57,522 nt of DNA from Verrucomicrobiia bacterium. Its GTDB lineage: Bacteria; Verrucomicrobiota; Verrucomicrobiia; Limisphaerales; UBA11358. The stretch is from positions 1-57,522 of the forward strand of contig JARLJW010000101.1 in assembly GCA_031290985.1 (NCBI GenBank). Reading direction: 5' to 3'. This document shows positions 8,214 through 16,398 of this stretch, in pieces. A model generated the notes under the pieces. The model did not search any database. It had not been told where the DNA came from and worked only from the letters and a program-made list of their open reading frames with translations. The position numbers were made by a program, and so were the translations under genes. How positions within the stretch are numbered: the stretch's first letter is position 1; each line of letters begins with the position of its first letter.

Positions 8214-8445
8214 AAAGGGAGTAAACATTTAAGAGAGATTCCGGCGTGTTAGCTTGGATAACCCTTGTATTTACAGGCTATTTTGCTATTCTAGCACAAC
8301 TGAATCGCAGCCAAAGTCGCAGCGCGACCCTGCCCACCACCGGAGCATTGGCCGCGATCGATTTCACCATCCAACCCACCATTTATTGCTAGAGCGTTTC
8401 CACTTTTTTGAAAGATTCGCACTTTTCATCCGTATTGTTAAGTAG

Positions 8446-8608
8446 TGGAAGAATTTCGTTGTCCGCTCAGGGTTGGCAGAGAGGTTTTGCCCGCGGCGCG
8501 TTCCGGACAACGGCCTCAATGGACGCGTTGCACTTCTGAGCGCCTCGGTGAAGGCGTTTAAACCTTCTCACCAATGGGGCCGGGCGCAAGCCCGGCCCTG
8601 TTTTATTT
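8446..8608 (+). ncRNA. candidate small RNA ending in an intrinsic terminator
   Basis: No convincing gene lies between 8091 and 8642. On the plus strand a weak promoter (TTGAAA at 8408, TATTGT at 8433, 19-base spacer) precedes a structured stretch. GTTGTCCG at about 8459 pairs with CGGACAAC at about 8503. CGCCT-CGGTGA-AGGCG forms a small hairpin, and the same region can instead pair GGTGAAGG with CCTTCTCACC. A strong terminator follows. There is no rightward gene immediately downstream, so an independent small RNA fits better than a leader. No known RNA family is recognised. Confidence 0.3.
8577..8608 (+). terminator. rho-independent terminator, plus strand
   Basis: A perfect GC-rich stem GGGCCGGGC / GCCCGGCCC with a GCAA tetraloop is followed by TGTTTTATTT on the plus strand. 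The T-rich tail lies only on this side, so it ends a rightward transcript, for which no protein gene is visible upstream. The leftward kinase gene ends at 8643, so the stem may also act on that transcript. Confidence 0.65.
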
Positions 8609-8642
8609 CCGGAAACCGCTAAAATTCACCAATCGGCCGGCA

Positions 8643-10634
8643 TCACTCCGGCTTCGCCTCGAAGAGGGGCATCAACTTTTGCAGCGCAGCGCGCAATTCG
8701 ACCGCCGAGGCGTACCGCGATTTCAAATCCGGCTGGCAGGCCCGGAGGATGACGGCATTCAGCGGCATGAAATTCACCGGGTCCGGACTGGCCACCAGCG
8801 TGGTTGAAATCTCCGGGAAAACCGTGGCGCTGTGCCCGGTGCTCAGCACGTAAAGCAACATGCCGAGCGCATAGATGTCCGCCTGCGGGGTTCCGGGCCG
8901 CTCCGGTGGCGGCGGCATGAAACCATGGGTGCCCACGATGGTTCGTTCCTGATCGTCCGGGCGGATTTCCGTGATCAGCCCCATGTCCGCAAGCTTCGGT
9001 TCGCCGTTGATGAAAATCACGTTCTGCGGTTTGATGTCGCGATGCGCCATGCCGCGTCCATGGATGAATTCCAGCGCCTGGCACAGGGCCAGCCCGATGC
9101 GCACGCATTCCTTCACCGGCAGCCGTTTTCCCGGCAGCCGCGCGCGCTCACTGGACAGGTCGCGCGGCTTGTAGGCGGACGGGTTCTTTTCCCAGCCGGG
9201 CTCCAGTGCATCGCCCAGTTCCATGGTGTAATAAAAATAGCCGTCCTTTTTTTCGCTGACAAAATCCACCCGCAGCAATCCCGGATGCTGGTCGGAGATG
9301 GGCTGGTAGATTTGAACGCCGTTGAACTCGCGTTCGTAGGGCTCGGGATTGTCCTCAAATCTTGACAGATAGACCGCCTTCAAGGCCCGCCATTGTCCGG
9401 CGGCATTTTTCGCCAGCCAGACCCGGCCGTATGCACCCACGCCAAACGGCGGTTGCACCAGATCATAACCGGGCGTTACCGGCAACGGCTCCAGCACGAC
9501 GGTCTGGGTCATTTCCGGGGTCCGCCGCATTTGCACCACCAACGCCCATGCCAGCGCGCACGGCACCTGCCCGCCCACGATGATGAGCCACGGAAACCAG
9601 CAGTTCGTGAAATAACTGAGCGAAATTGCCGCAAGCGCAACCACCAGAATGATCCCGCCCGCCCAAGCCAGCGCCTGCGTGAACTTCAACCGACATAATC
9701 CGCCACCCAACAAAACACCCGCCACCCCAAACGACAGGAACTCAATCCACCCCGCCGGCCGCTCCAGCGAGTCACCGTTCAACAGGTTCAGGAAGGACGT
9801 CACGAGGATTTCCACGCCCCCGGACGCCTCGTCCGTCCAACGCGTGTACGGCGTGGAAAACTTGTCCGTCTTGTCAACCTCGGGCAGGTAGTTTTCCGGC
9901 TCGGTGCCGATGAACACGACCTGGTTCCGAAAATAATTCGCGGGCCGGGTCAGTGCGTATTGGTAACTCAACCGCGTCCACGCGCCTTTCGGCCCATAAT
10001 ATCGCAGCCATCTTTCCTGCGGTTCAGGATCCAGGCTGGCACCGGCTTGTTGGGCGGCAACCCACGGCAGGCTGGGATATGGCCCCGGCGAGGGAAACGG
10101 CCAGTGCTGGCGGACAATGTGATCCGTGAGATCAGGACTGTACCAGGCCACGCCCCAATGATTGGTGCCAGCCGCCGCCAGGAACAGATCCGCCGGCAAA
10201 AGCGCCTCGGCGGCAGCCACCGTGGAAATTGATTCTTCGGCCTGCCCCGCCATCAACACCAGGTTCTTCTGGCGATGCATCGCCGCCGCCAGCGCGGCGT
10301 CCTGGCCGGCATCGCGCGGCAACTGGAAAAAGGAATCGAACGCCACCAGCGGACAGCCATCATCCGCCAGCCGGTTCAGCAATTGTGTATGCAGCCCCCG
10401 GTCCCAAGGCTGGCCGCGCGTCTGCTTGAACTGGGCGAAGGCCCCGTTGTCCATGAGGATGAGCGTGACCTGGTTGGTCACGGCCCGCGAGCCGAAGCGA
10501 AACAGATAGTCGTAGCTGGCATTGGTCCACGGATCGCCGAGCGACGTCCCCCAGAGCAGCCAACCGCAAAGCACCGCCAGCGCCGCGCCCAGGGCGGATA
10601 CAAGCGACGGATGTTTGGTAAGCCAGCCCTTCAC
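8643..10634 (-). CDS. CHASE2-domain serine/threonine protein kinase
   Basis: A 663-residue membrane protein. After one N-terminal membrane segment (LGAALAVLCGWLLWG) comes an extracytoplasmic CHASE2 domain (ASYDYLFRFGSR, then VAFDSFFQLPRDAG, ending near residue 270). Three membrane helices follow at about 290-370, then a cytoplasmic kinase domain from about 395. Kinase motifs include FGVGAYGRVWLAK, HRDIKPQN with Asp533, and APE-like FMPPPPERP. The DFG motif reads DMG, a common bacterial variant. CHASE2 is a sensor domain often found beside FecR-domain proteins; here a FecR-TPR-barrel gene is nearby on the same strand. The start is a GTG at 10634; upstream support for it is weak. Confidence 0.88.
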   Translation of the reverse strand: MKGWLTKHPSLVSALGAALAVLCGWLLWGTSLGDPWTNASYDYLFRFGSRAVTNQVTLILMDNGAFAQFKQTRGQPWDRGLHTQLLNRLADDGCPLVAFDSFFQLPRDAGQDAALAAAMHRQKNLVLMAGQAEESISTVAAAEALLPADLFLAAAGTNHWGVAWYSPDLTDHIVRQHWPFPSPGPYPSLPWVAAQQAGASLDPEPQERWLRYYGPKGAWTRLSYQYALTRPANYFRNQVVFIGTEPENYLPEVDKTDKFSTPYTRWTDEASGGVEILVTSFLNLLNGDSLERPAGWIEFLSFGVAGVLLGGGLCRLKFTQALAWAGGIILVVALAAISLSYFTNCWFPWLIIVGGQVPCALAWALVVQMRRTPEMTQTVVLEPLPVTPGYDLVQPPFGVGAYGRVWLAKNAAGQWRALKAVYLSRFEDNPEPYEREFNGVQIYQPISDQHPGLLRVDFVSEKKDGYFYYTMELGDALEPGWEKNPSAYKPRDLSSERARLPGKRLPVKECVRIGLALCQALEFIHGRGMAHRDIKPQNVIFINGEPKLADMGLITEIRPDDQERTIVGTHGFMPPPPERPGTPQADIYALGMLLYVLSTGHSATVFPEISTTLVASPDPVNFMPLNAVILRACQPDLKSRYASAVELRAALQKLMPLFEAKPE

Positions 10635-10801
10635 AAGATGCCGACCCGAAGTTTAGTCCATGTAAAATTCTAAGACAGTGTTTTTTGCTTTAGGTTTTAC
10701 TTTACAAGCCGATGAGGTGGTGGCAGTAGTTTCTCGGGGTTTTGAAAAATCACCCCTGGAAATCGAAGGCACACCATCAATCTAATGCTTATACGGAACA
10801 C

Positions 10802-11227
10802 ATGAACAAAAACACCTCCTCCCGATCCAGCTTTGTGGCAGCACTTGCGCTGGCCAGCTTTGCAGTTTGCGCCGCTTGGGCAGACAACCAAATGGTCCCC
10901 TTCACCCCCCAATCTGGTGGTACGGGTTCAGGCTGCCCCGGCTTGTACACTGGCACGGCAAAAATGACCAATAGCACCGGTTCGTTTTGGATCACGCCGC
11001 CGGCCAATGCCACAAACGGTATATTAACGGATGTTTCGGGCTTTCCCGCCCCCTACACCTCGGTGGCGTGTGTGAAGTCCAGAACTAACCTGACGTGGTG
11101 CCAGACGAACAGCGTTTCTTTCCCTGCGACCAACAGCACCTCGTACTTGCTTACCATTTACGTCAAAAGCCCGCTGCCGCCGCCGACCAACGGCCAGCCC
11201 ATGAATATACAAATCACCTGGCAATGA
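10802..11227 (+). CDS. small secreted hypothetical protein
   Basis: A 141-residue protein from the ATG at 10802; an earlier in-frame ATG at 10742 would place 20 polar residues before the signal peptide. The signal peptide (SFVAALALASFAVCAAWA) is clear. The mature part is rich in Thr, Ser, Asn and Pro, with Cys residues in GSGCPGLY and VACVKSRTNLTWCQ. It ends in a beta-like tail (MNIQITWQ). I recognise no family. It is encoded convergently with the FecR-barrel gene (6 bp between the ends) and may be a periplasmic or surface protein of that module. Confidence 0.6.
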   Translation: MNKNTSSRSSFVAALALASFAVCAAWADNQMVPFTPQSGGTGSGCPGLYTGTAKMTNSTGSFWITPPANATNGILTDVSGFPAPYTSVACVKSRTNLTWCQTNSVSFPATNSTSYLLTIYVKSPLPPPTNGQPMNIQITWQ

Positions 11228-11233
11228 GGCTGG

Positions 11234-14200
11234 TTAAAAACTGATGCGAAGACGGGCCAAGAACGTCCGGCTGTGGGCCATTTCATTATAAAAATCCAAC
11301 GGCTCCAGCCGGTATCCTTGGTTGAAAATGTTCAATAAACCGACCGTAAATTCCAAGCGCCGGTGCCACGCACGATAACCAACGTACGCATTGCATTGCC
11401 AGAAATCATCACCCGGTTCGCCGAGGGGGTCGGCGTTGTTAAAACCTGAATTATTTTGGTGATACCAGTCGGCGGAAAGGATTGAGAACAGTCCGGAAGG
11501 ATGATTCCAATTGGCATGAATATCCACCGTATTCAAGATACTTTTCAGACCTTGGGATCCTTGAAATGAGGGATCAGGGTTATTGAAACCAGGCGCAAAG
11601 TCCAGATAATTCAAATCCAATCTGGCTTCAGACAGACGATAAACGGCCCCAACCGACCACTGCCTGCCCAGCAGTTGATCCATGGTAAAAACCAATGATT
11701 CTTCGCGATAATTTTCAGACTGCCTTAATCCGAGCGGGTAAATTGGATACTCTGTTACATTTGCCGGTATATATGACAAAAAGTCAAAGCCGCCTTGCAA
11801 CTTGTTTAATTTGGAATATAAAACCTCTCCGGAGAGCGAGAGATATGTTCCAGTATCGAATTTTTGTTCGAGTGAAAATTCAAAGGTATCAAACTTGGAA
11901 CCACTGGAATCGCCTGCAACCGATTCCGGAACCAAGCTGCGGAACGCCTGGTTGAAACCGGCCACTTCCGTCGGTTCCAGACGGGTGCTTTGGCCATTCG
12001 CATATCCTGAAAGCGAACGGGTGTATGCCCCCCGAACAACCGTGTGGTCGCTCGGTTGCCATACAAATCCAGCCTTCGGTGAAAATTGAATCGTTGTTTT
12101 CTCCTGGGTGGCAAATGGCGTGGAAGCAACATCGGCGGGTGCATGCAGCCAGTCATATGAAAGCCCTGCTGTCAAAGATAGCGGGTCGGTGATTTGCCAC
12201 GTGTGATAGCCATAAACATTATAATGGTGAAAATTTGCGCTGAAGTCCTGCTGAGCCAGATCAGATGTGGGTGGAAAAAAACCGCCATCGCCAGCAGGAT
12301 CAGCCCACAGCCATTCGTAGTTCTGGTAGCGGATATCCCCCCATTCAAAGCGGGTCCCTACAATGGTAGTATGGTTCGGGGTCTCCCATATCTGCTGAAG
12401 TTCAGTTGAATTCAATTCCGGAGTAATTGCTACATGCTCACCCACATCGACCATTCCCTCCCCAAAAATATGACCAGGGCTGTCCAGAAACTCAATATAT
12501 TGAGCAGCATTGGTAGCAGCGGCTGATTCACTGCCAACCTGCCGGGAAGCCATGAAAAGAGTGTGAACGCCCGAACTCCATTCATGATGATAGCCAAGAT
12601 ACAAGTTCGGCTGTTGCGTTTCTTTATCTCGAAAAGCAGTGAAGGCATTGGCCTGATTATAATATTCGTTCAAATCGCCCTGGTTAATGTCAACGGTGTC
12701 ATAGGTGAAAAATGCGCTGTCTTGCGGAGTGAATTGATACTTGAGCGTGACATTTAAATCACGGTGCTCAACATCGTTATTGGGACGCTGGCCGGGGTCA
12801 GACTGATATTTTGCCTCAACCCCATAACTGAAATTATCATAGGTTCCAAACTGGGCGCCGCGCTCCGTCCATGCTCCGCGGCCAAGATAGGTCGATTCTG
12901 AAACCACGCCGACCCGGTTCTTATCGAAAAGTTTTGAGTAGGGCTGCTCCGACGCTATCGCCGACTGCCAGCCTGCGCTCGTCGGTGCCAACAGGTTGGC
13001 AATCCAAAATTCGCTGCTCGAGGGCGTCTCATAACGCAGGTTGCTCCAGTTGGGGTCGCGCATCTGATCAAAGCTGCTGGCGAGAAAAAGGTGTGCAGAA
13101 TAGTTGGCGTAATCAGAACTCACCGCCCGCCCGGCTTCGCGCATGCTCAAATCAAACATGCCTGCGTCCTGGTACATGCCCGCCAAGTTCGCGCTGCGCA
13201 CGGCCTGGTCTTCATCCAGCAACAACTGCGAGCGATATACGCTCCGGTTGCCATTCAGCGATTGAGATTTTTCCAAGTCACGGATGGCGTCGTTGATCTG
13301 GTTGTCCCGCTGATTTACCAGCGCGGAATAGAGCCACGCGGTCGGATCATTCGGGTCTAGTTTCTTTGCCAGCGCCAGTTCCTTCGTGGCATGCGCGTCG
13401 TCACCGGCATGGGCGTAGGCTTTGCCGAGGTAGCTGCGCAGTTCCGCACGCTGGGGTTCGAGCGCGGCGGCCACGAGCAGGTCTTGGCGTCCGCCGGCAT
13501 TGTCGCCCAGATGGATGCGGGTCAGCCCGCGGCCGAGCCAGGCATTGCCCAGTGCAGAATCAGCGGCAATGGCGCGGTCAAACCATGCGCGCGCCTGCTT
13601 CGGCTCATTTTGCGCAGCCAGAATAAAGCCTTTCAGGGCCAACGCCTGGGCGTTGTGCGGTGAGAGAGCCAGGCTCCGGTTCAAATCCTCCAAGGCCGGC
13701 TTCGTCTGGCCAAAACTAAATTCCAACTCCGCCGCACGTTCCCACGCAAAGCCGAATTTCGGCGACTTCATCGTTGCCTGTTTCGCGAGTTCCAGCGCCT
13801 TCCGCAGGGAGGTTTCGCGCACGGCACGCGATTGCTCGAAGTAGGAGGCGGCCATCAACTCGGATGCAAGTTCCGGCTTGCCGGTGGTGACGGACGGCTG
13901 CCGTTTCACGGCGGCGATGAGCTGACGCAAAGCATCACTGAGTTTTTGAGTGCCGGCTTTATCGGACACGGTGGACAAGGCGGCTTCCGCCTGAGCCACT
14001 TCGCCGACGGAAAGCAGCAGCGCGGCGTGATAAATATGTTCCGGGGCGGACACGTTGGAACGACCGGCGGGATACTGGTCCAGCGCCGCCAGCAGATCCC
14101 CGCTGCGGTAGGCGGCGAGCGAACCCGCGAGGTCCTTTTGCTCTCCATCGGTGAGCTGTAATTCATCCGGGTCCACCACCGCCGGGTAATAAAAGCACCA

Positions 14201-14821
14201 TTGCAAAAGGTTGTTGGCGATGAACCCCGCCGTGCGCCTGGGGGCCGCGCCAAGTTCCACCACGGCCTGATCGCCATTGGTCAGCAGCAATGTGCTCTGA
14301 TCGTTGCCAAACCGCACTTTGCCATCGACCACGGACAGCGTGGTGGCATCCGCGTCGTTGACCGCCAGCACAAACTCCGTGCCTTCCACGCCGGCCGCCG
14401 CGCCGCGCGTGACGATATGGATCCGCCCCGGCTTGTCCCGATGAAAAAATGAGATGACCCCGCGGATCAGATGCAGACCGGCCTGCTCGTCCGGCCGCCC
14501 CGGCGCCAAGATCTCCAGCTCGGTTGAGGCGCCAAAAGACACGATGCTCTGGTCGGACCAGCGGAGCGCCACCCGGCTGTTGTTCGCGGTGTGCAACCGG
14601 TCCTGCGGGTGTAAAATGTCATTAGTCTGCGCCGCCCGCCAGCCGGCGGCATCTTTGGGGAAGACCTCGACCGAACCCTGAAGCTCGGCGATGCCGATGG
14701 CGTTGGTGAGGGAAAAAGCGCCGGCGGGCTGGGCGTACATGCGCGGCACACCGACCGCCGCGAGCACAATAAAAATTGTGGCCAGCACAACCCCGCCAAC
14801 ATTTCGGATGACCAAGTTCAC
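11234..14821 (-). CDS. FecR domain - TPR - outer-membrane beta-barrel protein
   Basis: A 1195-residue protein if translation starts at the GTG at 14821, which follows a GGGA element and directly precedes the signal peptide (NVGGVVLATIFIVLAAVGV). Longer upstream starts would run into the divergent sigma gene. Domains in order: FecR-like (about 30-160; SRVALRWSDQSIVSFG, IRGVISFFHRDKPG, GVEGTEFVLAV), TPR repeats (about 330-580; ALKGFILAAQNEPKQARAWF, AWLGRGLTRIHLGDNAGG), then a beta-barrel of about 550 residues ending in Phe (FLARLRISF), a usual outer-membrane insertion end. No TonB plug is visible. The TPR-barrel layout recalls polysaccharide export porins such as PgaA and BcsC. The role is inferred. 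Confidence 0.82.
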   Translation of the reverse strand: MNLVIRNVGGVVLATIFIVLAAVGVPRMYAQPAGAFSLTNAIGIAELQGSVEVFPKDAAGWRAAQTNDILHPQDRLHTANNSRVALRWSDQSIVSFGASTELEILAPGRPDEQAGLHLIRGVISFFHRDKPGRIHIVTRGAAAGVEGTEFVLAVNDADATTLSVVDGKVRFGNDQSTLLLTNGDQAVVELGAAPRRTAGFIANNLLQWCFYYPAVVDPDELQLTDGEQKDLAGSLAAYRSGDLLAALDQYPAGRSNVSAPEHIYHAALLLSVGEVAQAEAALSTVSDKAGTQKLSDALRQLIAAVKRQPSVTTGKPELASELMAASYFEQSRAVRETSLRKALELAKQATMKSPKFGFAWERAAELEFSFGQTKPALEDLNRSLALSPHNAQALALKGFILAAQNEPKQARAWFDRAIAADSALGNAWLGRGLTRIHLGDNAGGRQDLLVAAALEPQRAELRSYLGKAYAHAGDDAHATKELALAKKLDPNDPTAWLYSALVNQRDNQINDAIRDLEKSQSLNGNRSVYRSQLLLDEDQAVRSANLAGMYQDAGMFDLSMREAGRAVSSDYANYSAHLFLASSFDQMRDPNWSNLRYETPSSSEFWIANLLAPTSAGWQSAIASEQPYSKLFDKNRVGVVSESTYLGRGAWTERGAQFGTYDNFSYGVEAKYQSDPGQRPNNDVEHRDLNVTLKYQFTPQDSAFFTYDTVDINQGDLNEYYNQANAFTAFRDKETQQPNLYLGYHHEWSSGVHTLFMASRQVGSESAAATNAAQYIEFLDSPGHIFGEGMVDVGEHVAITPELNSTELQQIWETPNHTTIVGTRFEWGDIRYQNYEWLWADPAGDGGFFPPTSDLAQQDFSANFHHYNVYGYHTWQITDPLSLTAGLSYDWLHAPADVASTPFATQEKTTIQFSPKAGFVWQPSDHTVVRGAYTRSLSGYANGQSTRLEPTEVAGFNQAFRSLVPESVAGDSSGSKFDTFEFSLEQKFDTGTYLSLSGEVLYSKLNKLQGGFDFLSYIPANVTEYPIYPLGLRQSENYREESLVFTMDQLLGRQWSVGAVYRLSEARLDLNYLDFAPGFNNPDPSFQGSQGLKSILNTVDIHANWNHPSGLFSILSADWYHQNNSGFNNADPLGEPGDDFWQCNAYVGYRAWHRRLEFTVGLLNIFNQGYRLEPLDFYNEMAHSRTFLARLRISF

Positions 14822-14951
14822 GAATTCCCGTTCTGACACAAGATTTATTGGATTACCGACTGTAAAAAAGCCACAAACACGGAGCTTTTGCAACCCATTT
14901 CCGGGCATAATTTGATTGCCATCCGGCACGCGAAAAGCCATTACTTGATTC

Positions 14952-15569
14952 ATGGCAGAATCCGCCGATGAACTGATTCCGACGCGCGCGACATTGATCC
15001 AACGCCTCAAGAACTGGCAGGATCAGTCCAGTTGGCAGGATTTTTTTGATACTTACTGGAATCTCATCTATGGCGTCGCCCTGAAGGGCGGCCTGACCCG
15101 GGCGGAGGCGGAGGATGTGGTGCAGGAAACCCTCATTTCGGTGGCCAAGCACATGCCCGCCTTCAAATATGACCCGGCCATCGGCTCCTTCAAGGGCTGG
15201 TTGTTGAACATGACCCGCTGGCGCATCGCAGACCAGTTGCGGAAGCGCAAACATCTGTCCGTTTCAGATGAATCCGACATGGACGACATGAAAATCGACA
15301 AGGCGGCCGAGTCGCTGGCCCCGGACCTTGAAAAGATGTGGGACGTGGAATGGGAAAACAACCTGCTCAATTCCGCCATCGCCAATGCCCGCCGCCGACT
15401 GGATCCCGCCCAGTATCAGATCTTTGATTTTTACGTGAACAAGCAATGGCCGCCTGAAAAGGTGGCCGGGACATTTTCCATCCCCATTGGCCAGGTTTAT
15501 CTGGCCAAGCATCGGGTGACCGAAGCCATCCGGCAGGAAGTCGAGCGTTTGCGCAAAGAGATGATTTGA
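14952..15569 (+). CDS. sigma-70 family RNA polymerase sigma factor (ECF-like)
   Basis: A 205-residue protein. Region 2 is recognisable: FDTYWNLIYGVALKGGLTR, AEDVVQETLISVAKHM, then FKGWLLNMTRWRIADQLRKR. Region 4 follows near the end (LDPAQYQIFDFYVNKQW, then EKVAGTFSIPIGQVYLAKHR). Length and layout match extracytoplasmic-function-like sigma factors of this phylum. It is divergent from the FecR-TPR-barrel gene, with about 130 bp between starts, a position that fits cis control. A separate anti-sigma factor is not seen. Direct regulation of the neighbours is inferred. Confidence 0.85.
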   Translation: MAESADELIPTRATLIQRLKNWQDQSSWQDFFDTYWNLIYGVALKGGLTRAEAEDVVQETLISVAKHMPAFKYDPAIGSFKGWLLNMTRWRIADQLRKRKHLSVSDESDMDDMKIDKAAESLAPDLEKMWDVEWENNLLNSAIANARRRLDPAQYQIFDFYVNKQWPPEKVAGTFSIPIGQVYLAKHRVTEAIRQEVERLRKEMI

Positions 15570-15775
15570 GTTCCCCTTTCCACGACCTGCCTGGAAGACC
15601 GCCCCGCCAATCGCAGCCTCCCAGCATTGTAGTGCAGATTCCTTCCGATAAACCAAGAGGGCCATGATCATTTACGCTGACTTCTGAGTTTTGTTAAAAA
15701 TAATTTAACTTTTCTGAAAGATTCAATCTTTTGGAACGTAATGTCAGTGGGAAACACGATCAGGGTTGCGTGTTT

Positions 15776-15853
15776 ATGCAAATTTGTACCAGCTCCGTTT
15801 GCGGGAAGAATGGGGACGGGTTTTCAGGGAGCAGACGGAGCTGGTATTTGCAT
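15776..15853. repeat. long imperfect inverted repeat (hairpin element)
   Basis: The 424-bp gap between the sigma gene and the PUR-like gene has no convincing ORF but contains a hairpin. The left arm (15776-15802) and right arm (15831-15853) share the core ACCAGCTCCGT / ACGGAGCTGGT and flanking TTTGCAT/ATGCAAA, with one mismatch and a 4-base gap; the loop is about 28 bases. Downstream, TTTACA-GG-TGTAAA (15861-15874) is a small inverted repeat. It may be a small mobile repeat, a regulatory RNA or a terminator. No T-tract directly follows the arms. Confidence 0.6.
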
Positions 15854-15993
15854 GAAATTTTTTACAGGTGTAAACCTCTCCGGGACTTGACGTTACAGTC
15901 AAAGTCTCGTCTTTTTTCGTGCCCAGATGAAAAAATGTTAAAAATTTGATTTGCATTGGGATTTATTTGGCGATTCACTGTTTCGTACAAGAT

Positions 15994-16362
15994 ATGATTT
16001 CAAACGAAAGACCTTCACCATACGGCCGGGGAAACGCGAACAGCTGGCAACATTCGCCGCAGCACAATCCGAACTACAATCCGAACTATAATCCCAACTA
16101 CAATCCGAACTGGCAGCCCAAGCCGCCCGTCCGCGAGGATTCCCTGAAATCCGGCCAGGTACAGATCGAACGTAAAAACTTCATTTTCTCCCTCAAGGAA
16201 AATCCCCGCGGCCGTCTGCTCCGCATTACGGAAGACATCGCCGGCCGCCATAATTCGATCATTATTCCCGCCACCGGCTTGAACGAGTTCAAAAAGCTGT
16301 TGGATGAAATGATCAAGGCGTCCGAAGAAATTCCGCCGACAAACGTGCCGCCAGCCGCCTGA
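15994..16362 (+). CDS. PUR-like (DUF3276) nucleic-acid-binding protein
   Basis: A 122-residue protein from the ATG at 15994. Upstream in-frame codons to 15946 look non-coding. The C-terminal half (VQIERKNFIFSLKENPRGRL, then RLLRITEDIAG, then FKKLLDEMIKASEE) matches the PUR-alpha-like DUF3276 family, single-stranded nucleic-acid-binding proteins. The N-terminal 40 residues are Asn/Pro/Tyr-rich with repeated NPNY units. Such low-complexity N-termini may drive self-association, but this is not proven here. The gene converges with GH43 (36 bp between ends). Confidence 0.75.
   Translation: MISNERPSPYGRGNANSWQHSPQHNPNYNPNYNPNYNPNWQPKPPVREDSLKSGQVQIERKNFIFSLKENPRGRLLRITEDIAGRHNSIIIPATGLNEFKKLLDEMIKASEEIPPTNVPPAA
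16066..16113 (+). repeat. 12-bp tandem repeat encoding NPNY units
   Basis: Four head-to-tail copies of a 12-base unit (AATCCGAACTAC and close variants at 16066, 16078, 16090 and 16102) encode the NPNY repeats of the PUR-like protein. Copies differ by one to a few bases; the last ends in TGG. Unit length is a multiple of three, so copy changes would keep the frame. Confidence 0.8.
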
Positions 16363-16398
16363 TTCAGGCTTTAAATACGGCGGCCGGTTTCCAAGGCA

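Noticed and set aside
1..8300. Attachment sites or tRNA gene bounding the island
   Set aside because: Scanned the edges for tRNA-like T-loops and matching direct repeats and found none that could be supported; the left edge is cut by the window.
8254..8445. 63-codon frame in the gap after the island
   Set aside because: No ribosome site and no coding character; the region looks structural instead.
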